Shown in pieces: positions 54,101-64,000 of a stretch of 64,000 bases of DNA. Made by a program: the position numbers and the translations under genes. The stretch comes from Glandiceps talaboti (lineage: Eukaryota; Hemichordata; Enteropneusta; Spengelidae), in NCBI RefSeq assembly GCF_964340395.1, contig NC_135557.1, positions 1,651,646-1,715,645 on the forward strand, written 5' to 3'. The notes beneath the pieces were generated by a model. It was given only the letters and a program-made list of their open reading frames with translations, made no database searches and was not told the origin of the DNA. Numbering within the stretch: position 1 is the first letter of the stretch; the number at the start of each line of letters is the position of its first letter.

Positions 54101-57100
54101 AAATACCCCCCCCATATTGTATGTATGTTATTGAAATACAATATAGTAAAAAATACCCCCCCCCCTCCATATTGTATGCATGTTATTGAAATACAATATA
54201 GTAAAAAATACCCCCCCATATTGTATGTATGTTATTGAAATACAATATAGTAAAAAATACCCCCCCCTCCATATTGTATGCATGTTATTGAAATACAATA
54301 TAGTAAAAAATACCCCCCCCATATTGTATGTATGTTATTGAAATACAATATAGTAAAAAATACCCCCCCCCCCATATTGTATGTATGTTATTGAAATGCA
54401 ATATAGTAAAAAATACCCCCCCCCTCCATATTGTATGCATGTTATTGAAATACAATATAGTAAAAAATACCCCCCCCCCCCATATTGTATGTATGTTATT
54501 GAAATACAATATAGTAAAAACTACCCCCCCCATATTGTATGTATGTTATTGAAATGCAATATAGTAAAAAATACCCCCCCCCCCCCCGCATATTGTATGC
54601 GTGTTATTGAAATACAATATAGTAAAAAATACCCCGCCCCCCGGCGTATTATATGTATGTTATTGAAATACAATATAGTAAAAAATACCCCCCCCCGCAT
54701 ATTGTATGTATGTTATTGAAATACAATATAGTAAAAAATACCCCCCCCCCCCCGCATATTGTATGCGTGTTATTGAAATACAATATAGTAAAAAATACAC
54801 CCCCCTCCCCCATATTGTATGTATGTTATTGAAATACAATATAGTAAAAAATACCCCCCCCCATATTGTATGTATGTTATTGAAATACAATATAGTAAAA
54901 AATACCCCCCCCCCCATATTGTATGCGTGTTATTGAAATACAGTATAGTAAAAAATACCCCCCTCCCGCATATTGTATGTATGTTATTGAAATACAATAT
55001 AGTACAAAATACCCCCCCTCCCGCATATTGTATGTATGTTATTGAAATACAATATAGTACAAAATACCCCCCCCCATATTGTATGTATGTTATTGAAATA
55101 CAATATAGTACAAAATACCCCCCCCCTCCATATTGTATGTATGTTATTGAAATACAATATAGTACAAAATACCCCCCCCCCCTCCATATTGTATGTATGT
55201 TATTGAAATACAATATAGTAAAAAATACCCCCCCTCCCGCATATTGTATGAATGTTATTGAAATGCAATATAGTAAAAAATACCCTCCCCCCATATTGTA
55301 TGCATGTTATTGAAATACAATATAGTACAAAATACCCCCCCCCCCCTTCATATTGTATGCATGTTATTGAAATACAATATAGTACAAAATACCCCCCCCT
55401 CCATATTGTATGCATGTTATTGAAATACAATATAGTACAAAATACCCCCCCCCCCCCCATATTGTATGTATGTTATTGAAATACAATATAGTACAAAATA
55501 CCCCCCCCCCCTCCATATTGTATGCATGTTATTGAAATACAATATAGTACAAAATACCCCCCCCCCCCCATATTGTATGCGTGTTATTGAAATACAGTAT
55601 AGTAAAAAATACCCCCCTCCCGCATATTGTATGTATTTTATTGAAATACAATATAGTACAAAATAACCCCCCCCATATTGTATGTATGTTATTGAAATAC
55701 AATATAGTAAAAAATACCCCCCCCCCCGCATATTATATGCATGTTATTGAAATGCAATATAGTAAAAAATACCCTCCCCCCATATTGTATGCATGTTATT
55801 GAAATACAATATAGTACAAAATACCCCCCCCCTCCATATTGTATGCATGTTATTGAAATACAATATAGTACAAAATACCCCCCCCCCTCCATATTGTATG
55901 CGTGTTATTGAAATGCAATATAGTAAAAATTACCCCCCCCTCCATATTGTATGCATGTTATTGAAATACAATATAGTAAAAAATACCCTCCCCCCATATT
56001 GTATGTATTTTATTGAAATACAATATACTCCCCCCCCCGCATATTGTATGCATGTTATTGAAATACAATATAGTAAAAAATACCCCCCCCCTCCATATTG
56101 TATGTATGTTATTGAAATGCAATATAGTAAAAATACCCCCCCCATATTGTATGTATTTTATTGAAATACAATATACTAAAAAATACCCCCCCCCCCGCAT
56201 ATTGTATGCGTGTTATTGAAATACAATATAGTACAAAATACCCCCCCCCCATATTGTATGTATGTTATTGAAATACAATATAGTAAAAAATACCCTCCCC
56301 CCATATTGTATGTATGTTATTGAAATACAATATAGTAAAAAATATCCCCCCATATTGTATGTATGTTATTGAAATGCAATATAGTACCCCCCCCATATTG
56401 TATGAATGTTATTGAAATACAATAAAGTAAAAAATACCCCCCCCCCATATTGTATGCATATTACTGAAATACAATATAGTAAAAAATACCCCCCCCATAT
56501 TGTATGCATATTACTGAAATACAATATAGTAAAAAATACCCCCCCCCCTTATATTGTATGCGTGTTATTGAAATACAATATAGTAAAAAGAACCCCCCCT
56601 TATATTGTATGCGTGTTATTGAAATACAATATAGTAAAAAATACCCCCCCCTTATATTGTATGCGTGTTATTGAAATACAATATAGTAAAAAGTACCCCC
56701 CCCCTTATATTGTATGCGTGTTATTGAAATATAATATAGTAAAACATACCCCCCTCCCCCACATTGTATGCGTGTTATTGAAATACAATATAGTAAAAAA
56801 TAACCCCCCCCCGCATATTGTATGTCTGTTATTGAAATACAATATAGTAAAAAATACCCCCCCCCCCATATTGTATGCGTGTTATTGAAATACAATATAG
56901 TAAAAAATACCCCCCCCCATATTGTATGCGTGTTATTGAAATACAATATAGTAAAAAATAACCCCCCCCATATTGTATGTCTGTTATTGAAATACAATAT
57001 AGTAAAAAATACCCCCCCTACCCCATATTGTATGTATGTTATTGAAATACAATATAGTAAAAAATACCCCCCCCCATATTGTATGTCTGTTACTGAAATA

Positions 57101-59542
57101 CAATATAGTAAAAAATACCCCCCCCCCCCGCATATTGTATGCATGTTATTGAAATACAATATAGTAAAAAATACCCCCCCCCATATTGTATGCATGTTAT
57201 TGAAATACAATATAGTAAAAAATACCCCCCCCCCTCCATATTGTATGCGTGTTATTGAAATACAATATAGTAAAAAATAACCCCCCCATATTGTATGCAT
57301 GTTATTGAAATACAATATAGTTAAAAATACCCCCCCCCCCCATATTGTATGCATGTTATTGAAATACAATATAGTAAAAAATACCCCCCCCCCATATTGT
57401 ATGCGTGTTATTGAAATACAATATAGTAAAAAATAAACCCCCCCCCCATATTGTATGTATGTTACTGAAATACAATATAGTAAAAAATACCCCCCCCCCA
57501 TATTGTTTGCATGTTATTGAAATACAATATAGTAAAAAATATCCCCCCCATATTGTTTGCATGGTATTGAAATACAATATATTAAAAAATACCCCCCCAT
57601 ATTGTATGTTATTGAAATATAATATAGTAAAAAATACCCCCCCCATATTGTATGTATGTTATTGAAATGCAATATAGTACCCCCCCCATATTGTATGAAT
57701 GTTATTGAAATACAATAAAGTAAAAAATACCCCCCCCCCCCGCATATTGTATGCATATTACTGAAATACAATATAGTAAAAAATACCCCCCCCCCCCGCA
57801 TATTGTATGCATGTTATTGAAATGCTATATAGTACCCCCCCCCATATTGTATGAATGTTATTGAAATACAATAAAGTAAAAAAAAAAACCCCGCATATTG
57901 TATGCATGTTACTGAAATACAATATAGTACAAAATACCCCCCCTCCCGCATATTGTATGTATGTTATTGAAATACAATATGGTAAAAAATATCCCCCCCC
58001 CCGCATATTGTATGCGTGTTATTGAAATACAATATAGTAAAAAATACCCCCCCCGCATATTGTATGCATGTTATTGAAATACAATATAGTACAAAATACC
58101 CCCCCCCCCCATATTGTATGTATGTTACTGAAATACAATATAGTACAAAATACCCCCCCCCCATATTGTATGCGTGTTATTGAAATACAATATAGTAAAA
58201 AATCCCCCCCCACCCATATTGTATGTATGTTATTGAAATACAATATAGTACAAAATACCCCCCCTCCCGCATATTGTATGTATGTTATTGAAATACAATA
58301 TAGTAAAAAATACCCCCCTCCCGCATATTGTATGTATGTTATTGAAATACAATATGGTAAAAAATATCCCCCCCCGCATATTGTATGCGTGTTATTGAAA
58401 TACAATATAGTAAAAAATACCCCCCCCCATATTGTATGCATGTTATTGAAATACAATATAGTAAAAAATACCCCCCCCCCCGCATATTGTATGTATGTTA
58501 TTGAAATACAATATAGTAAAAAATACACCCCCCTCCCCCATATTGTATGTATGTTATTGAAATACAATATAGTAAAAAATTTCCCCCCCTCCCCCATATT
58601 GTATGCGTGTTATTGAAATACAGTATAGTAAAAAATACCCCCCCTCCCGCATATTGTATGTATGTTATTGAAATACAATATAGTACAAAATACCCCCCCC
58701 CCTCCCGCATATTGTATGTATGTTATTGAAATACAATATAGTACAAAATACCCCCCCCCCTCCATATTGTATGCATGTTATTGAAATACAATATAGTAAA
58801 AAATACCCTCCCCCCATATTGTATGTATTTTATTGAAATACAATATAGTACAAAATACCCCCCCCCCTCCATATTGTATGCATGTTATTGAAATACAATA
58901 TAGTACAAAATACCCCCCCCCCCCTCCATATTGTATGTATGTTATTGAAATGCAATATAGTACCCCCCCATATTGTATGCATGTTATTGAAATACAATAT
59001 AGTAAAAAATACCCCCCCATATTGTATGTATGTTATTGAAATACAATATAGTAAAAAATACCCCCCCATATTGTATGCATATTACTGAAATACAATATAG
59101 TAAAAAATACCCCCCCCCCCCCCCGCATATTGTATGCGTGTTATTGAAATACAATATAGTAAAATATACCCCCCATATTGTATGTATGTTATTGAAATAC
59201 AATAAAGTAAAAAATACCCCCCCCCCCCCCATTTTGTATGCATATTACTGAAATACAATATAGTAAAAAATACCCCCCCCCCCCGCATATTGTATGCGTG
59301 TTATTGAAATACAATATAGTAAAATATACCCCCCATATTGTATGTATGTTATTGAAATACAATATAGTAAAAAATACCCCTTCCCATATTGTATGCGTGT
59401 TATTGAAATACAATATAGTAAAAAGTACCCCCCCTTATATTGTATGCGTGTTATTGAAATATAATATAGTAAAACATACCCCCCCCCCCACATTGTATGC
59501 GTGTTATTGAAATACAATATAGTAAAAAATACCCCCCCCCCC
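51150..59542. repeat. Poly-C and hairpin minisatellite, about 160 units of about 50-56 bp
   Basis: Each unit has ATATTGTAT, a loop of about 13 bases, ATACAATAT (an exact 9-bp inverted repeat), then AGTAAAAAATA and a run of about 6-16 C. C-run length, CC/TCC/CGC edges and TATG/CATG/CGTG variants change from unit to unit. Shortened units lack the AAAAATA or one TATG. C-runs are always on the plus strand. Confidence 0.96.
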
Positions 59543-62500
59543 TAATGTGGTATTGTAAAGAATGAATCTATAACACAATTAGAGGACAATACACCTAGAG
59601 TAGTATTGTAAAGAATGAATCTAGAGCACAATCAGAGGACAATACACCTAGAGTTGTATTGTAAAGAATGAATCTATAACACAATTAGAGGACAATACAC
59701 CTAGAGTTGTATTGTAAAGAATGAATCTATAACACAATTAGAGGACAATACACCTAGAGTTGTATTGTAAAGAATGAATCTATAACACAATTAGAGGACA
59801 ATACACCTAGATTAGTATTGTAAAGAATGAATCTAGAGCACAATCAGAGGACAATACACCTAGAGTAGTATTGTAAAGAATGAATCTAGAGCACAATCAG
59901 AGGACAATACACCTAGATTAGTATTGTAAAGAATGAATCTAGAGCACAATCAGAGGACAATACACCTAGATTAGTATTGTAAAGAATGAATCTATAACAC
60001 AATCAGAGGACAATACACCTAGAGTAGTATTGTAAAGAATGAATATAGAGCACAATTAGAGGACAACACACCTAATGTGGTATTGTAAAGAATGAATCTA
60101 TAACACAATTAGAGGACAATACACCTAATGTGGTATTGTAAAGAATGAATCTATAACACAATTAGAGGACAATACACCTAATGTGGTATTGTAAAGAATG
60201 AATCTATAACACAATCAGAGGACAATACACCTAGAGTAGTATTGTAAAGAATGAATCTATAACACAATTAGAGGACAATACACCTAGATTAGTATTGTAA
60301 AGAATGAATCTATAACACAATTAGAGGACAATACACCTAGAGTAGTATTGTAAAGAATGAATCTAGAGCACAATTAGAGGACAATACACCTAGATTAGTA
60401 TTGTAAAGAATGAATCTATAACACAATTAGAGGACAATACACCTAGATTAGTATTGTAAAGAATGAATCTATAACACAATTAGAGGACAATACACCTAGA
60501 GTAGTATTGTAAAGAATGAATCTAGAGCACAATTAGAGGACAATACACCTAGAGTTGTATTGTAAAGAATGAATCTATAACACAATTAGAGGACAATACA
60601 CCTAGATTAGTATTGTAAAGAATGAATCTAGAGCACAATCAGAGGACAATACACCTAGAGTAGTATTGTAAAGAATGAATCTAGAACACAATCAGAGGAC
60701 AATACACCTAGAGTAGTATTGTAAAGAATGAATATAGAGCACAATTAGAGGACAACACACCTAATGTGGTATTGTAAAGAATGAATCTATAACACAATTA
60801 GAGGACAATACACCTAATGTGGTATTGTAAAGAATGAATCTATAACACAATTAGAGGACAATACACCTAATGTGGTATTGTAAAGAATGAATCTATAACA
60901 CAATCAGAGGACAATACACCTAGAGTAGTATTGTAAAGAATGAATCTATAGCACAATTAGAGGACAATACACCTAGATTAGTATTGTAAAGAATGAATCT
61001 ATAACACAATTAGAGGACAATACACCTAGATTAGTATTGTAAAGAATGAATCTATAACACAATTAGAGGACAATACACCTAGATTAGTATTGTAAAGAAT
61101 GAATCTATAACACAATTAGAGGACAATACACCTAATGTGGTATTGTAAAGAATGAATCTATAACACAATCAGAGGACAATACACCTAGAGTAGTATTGTA
61201 AAGAATGAATCTATAACACAATTAGAGGACAATACACCTAGATTAGTATTGTAAAGAATGAATCTATAACACAATTAGAGGACAATACACCTAGATTAGT
61301 ATTGTAAAGAATGAATCTATAACACAATTAGAGGACAATACACCTAAAGTAGTATTGTAAAGAATGAATCTAGAGCACAATTAGAGGACAATACACCTAG
61401 ATTAGTATTGTAAAGAATGAATCTAGAGCACAATCAGAGGACAATACACCTAGAGTAGTATTGTAAAGAATGAATCTACAACACAATTAGAGGACAATAC
61501 ACCTAAAGTAGTATTGTAAAGAATGAATCTAGAGCACAATCAGAGGACAATACACCTAGAGTAGTATTGTAAAGAATGAATCTAGAGCACAATCAGAGGA
61601 CAATACACCTAGAGTAGTATTGTAAAGAATGAATCTACAACACAATTAGAGGACAATACACCTAAAGTAGTATTGTAAAGAATGAATCTAGAGCACAATC
61701 AGAGGACAATACACCTAGAGTAGTATTGTAAAGAATGAATCTAGAGCACAATCAGAGGACAATACACCTAGAGTAGTATTGTAAAGAATGAATCTAGAGC
61801 ACAATTAGAGGACAATACACCTAGAGTAGTATTGTAAAGAATGAATCTAGAGCACAATCAGAGGACAATACACCTAGAGTAGTATTGTAAAGAATGAATC
61901 TAGAGCACAATTAGAGGACAATACACCTAAAGTAGTATTGTAAAGAATGAATCTAGAGCACAATTAGAGGACAATACACCTAGATTAGTATTGTAAAGAA
62001 TGAATCTATAACATAATTAGAGGACAATACACCTAGAGTAGTATTGTAAAGAATGAATCTAGAGCACAATTAGAGGACAATACACCTAGAGTAGTATTGT
62101 AAAGAATGAATCTAGAGCACAATTAGAGGACAATACACCTAAAGTAGTATTGTAAAGAATGAATCTAGAGCACAATTAGAGGACAATACACCTAATGTGG
62201 TATTGTAAAGAATGAATCTAGAGCACAATTAGAGGACAATACACCTAGAGTAGTATTGTAAAGAATGAATCTAGAGCACAATTAGAGGACAATACACCTA
62301 GAGTAGTATTGTAAAGAATGAATCTAGAGCACAATTAGAGGACAATACACCTAGATTAGTATTGTAAAGAATGAATCTATAACACAATTAGAGGACAATA
62401 CACCTAGATTAGTATTGTAAAGAATGAATCTATAACACAATCAGAGGACAGTACACCTAGAGTAGTATTGTAAAGAATGAATCTATAACACAATTAGAGG

Positions 62501-63377
62501 ACAATACACCTAGAGTAGTATTGTAAAGAATGAATTTATAACACAATTAGAGGACAATACACCTAGAGTAGTATTGTAAAGAATGAATCTAGAGCACAAT
62601 CAGAGGACAATACACCTAGAGTAGTATTGTAAAGAATGAATCTAGAGCACAATCAGAGGACAATACACCTAGATTAGTATTGTAAAGAATGAATCTAGAG
62701 CACAATTAGAGGACAATACACCTAGAGTAGTATTGTAAAGAATGAATCTAGAGCACAATTAGAGGACAATACACCTGGAGTAGTATTGTAAAGAATGAAT
62801 CTATAACACAATTAGAGGACAATACACCTAGAGTAGTATTGTAAAGAATGAATCTAGAGCACAATTAGAGGACAATACACCTAGAGTAGTATTGTAAAGA
62901 ATGAATCTAGAGCACAATTAGAGGACATTAAACCTAGATTAGTATTGTAAAGAATGAATCTAGAGCACAATTAGAGGACAATACACCTAGAGTAGTATTG
63001 TAAAGAATGAATCTAGAGCACAATTAGAGGACAATACACCTAGATTAGTATTGTAAAGAATGAATCTAGAGCACAATCAGAGGACATTAAACCTAGAGTG
63101 GTATTGTAAAGAATGAATCTAGAGCACAATTAGAGGACAATACACCTAGAGTAGTATTGTAAAGAATGAATCTAGAGCACAATTAGAGGACAATACACCT
63201 AGATTAGTATTGTAAAGAATGAATCTAGAGCACAATCAGAGGACATTAAACCTAGAGTGGTATTGTAAAGAATGAATCTAGAGCACAATTAGAGGACAAT
63301 ACACCTAAAGTAGTATTGTAAAGAATGAATCTAGAGCACAATCAGAGGACATTAAACCTAGAGTAGTATTGTAAAGG
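59543..63377. repeat. 53-bp minisatellite, about 72 copies
   Basis: The unit is ATTAGAGGACAATACACCTA, GAGTAGTATTGTAAAGAATG, AATCTAGAGCACA. A rare double variant (GAATATAGAG with GGACAACACACC) occurs at about 60041 and 60730, 689 bp or 13 units apart. Confidence 0.97.
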
Positions 63378-64000
63378 GTTTCAATATAGAACTGTGAACA
63401 ACAGTCTCATTCGATGGCCATATCCTGACCAAATTGCCGGGGGTGGGGGGGGGGGGGTGGGTGGGTGCAGAACGTTGTCTTGGTGCAATCATGCATTTGA
63501 AATTTAGAAAGGTGGCTAATTTACTGAAATTTGCATGCAATTTACATAATATCTATTTTAGCATACGCAATTAAATATCATATGTAAGGCCAGAAAAAAT
63601 AAAAAAGCTATTCAACGGGCAACTTAACCCATCACATAGGGTAGGTAGGTCAATTTCATTTTTTCACACTGCTTGACAGGATGTAAAATCAAACCATATA
63701 TAATGATAGCAAAATACTTCAGGTCGAGTTTAGATAGAACTTATTCAGTCATCTTGATACTATCTCATGCAATTTGTCTGCATAGCTACAGTTAGGAAAT
63801 GTACACAATTTACGGTTAAACAAATAGTGTAGCTCCTCTCACCCTCTCCTCTCAAAAAATGTTAAGGCCGGCCAAATGAAACTCAAACGTTATTTTAGCC
63901 ACTCCTTCTGTCACCTACACTGCAGTGGAAATATAAAATTACATGGCACAATGATGCATTAAAATAATAGTGATAGCCAACTACGATAATACTCCAAATG
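63378..64000. other. Unique flank with a G-rich tract
   Basis: Positions 63439-63466 carry a run of G with T interruptions that could form a G-quadruplex. No gene is recognised. Confidence 0.6.

Noticed and set aside
51135-59517. Numerous frames with KYPPP or GGVFFTILYF repeats on both strands
   Set aside because: Products of the poly-C satellite. Frames change with C-run length and no coding constraint is visible.

Overview
This is animal nuclear DNA, most likely from a marine invertebrate. The evidence is one spliced gene with canonical GT/AG introns and clear animal calsequestrin homology, a tRNA-derived SINE, a Penelope-like retroelement remnant carrying a hammerhead ribozyme, and many microsatellites. 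The lineage cannot be fixed from the sequence alone. There are no bacterial-style operons. By my estimate about three quarters of the window is tandem repeat.

The only protein-coding gene I can support is a plus-strand calsequestrin gene. Seven exons lie at 10809-10914, 20850-20923, 26809-26892, 28807-28899, 34202-34357, 41221-41295 and 44260-47322. Joined, they keep one reading frame of about 1216 codons and follow the calsequestrin thioredoxin-like domains II and III in order with no gap. The 5' exons (signal peptide and domain I) were not found and probably lie upstream of the window. The last exon is remarkable. After the normal end of domain III and a short poly-Asp tail, it carries about 75 tandem Asp-rich loops of the DxDGDGIPDxxE type (thrombospondin-type-3-like or EF-hand-loop-like) and ends in HDEL, an ER-retrieval signal. 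This predicts a very large Ca2+-buffering protein of the ER/SR lumen.

Layout: 1-2322, two abutting minisatellites. 3000-4112, Penelope-like remnant on the minus strand with a hammerhead ribozyme and an inverted fragment. 4611-7700, a (TG)n tract, degenerate dispersed repeats and a foldback structure. 7801-10808, a 57-bp array whose unit copies the splice acceptor and first bases of exon 10809-10914. 11517-20668, more arrays inside a 9.9-kb intron. 21000-26238, a 64-bp array split by a SINE. 26950-28385, 28918-33698, 35440-40222 and 40291-41098, further intronic arrays. 41240-41805, an 81-bp array that copies most of an exon plus its donor site. 42005-43375, another intronic array. 44440-47307, the coding array. 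48192-50637, a 35-bp array. 51150-59542, a hairpin-plus-poly-C array. 59543-63377, a 53-bp array.

The main themes are a calsequestrin with an exceptional repetitive acidic tail, and a locus where tandem duplication has repeatedly taken in exon/intron junctions. One array multiplies acceptor sites that would be nonsense if used. Another multiplies donor sites that would all be in frame.
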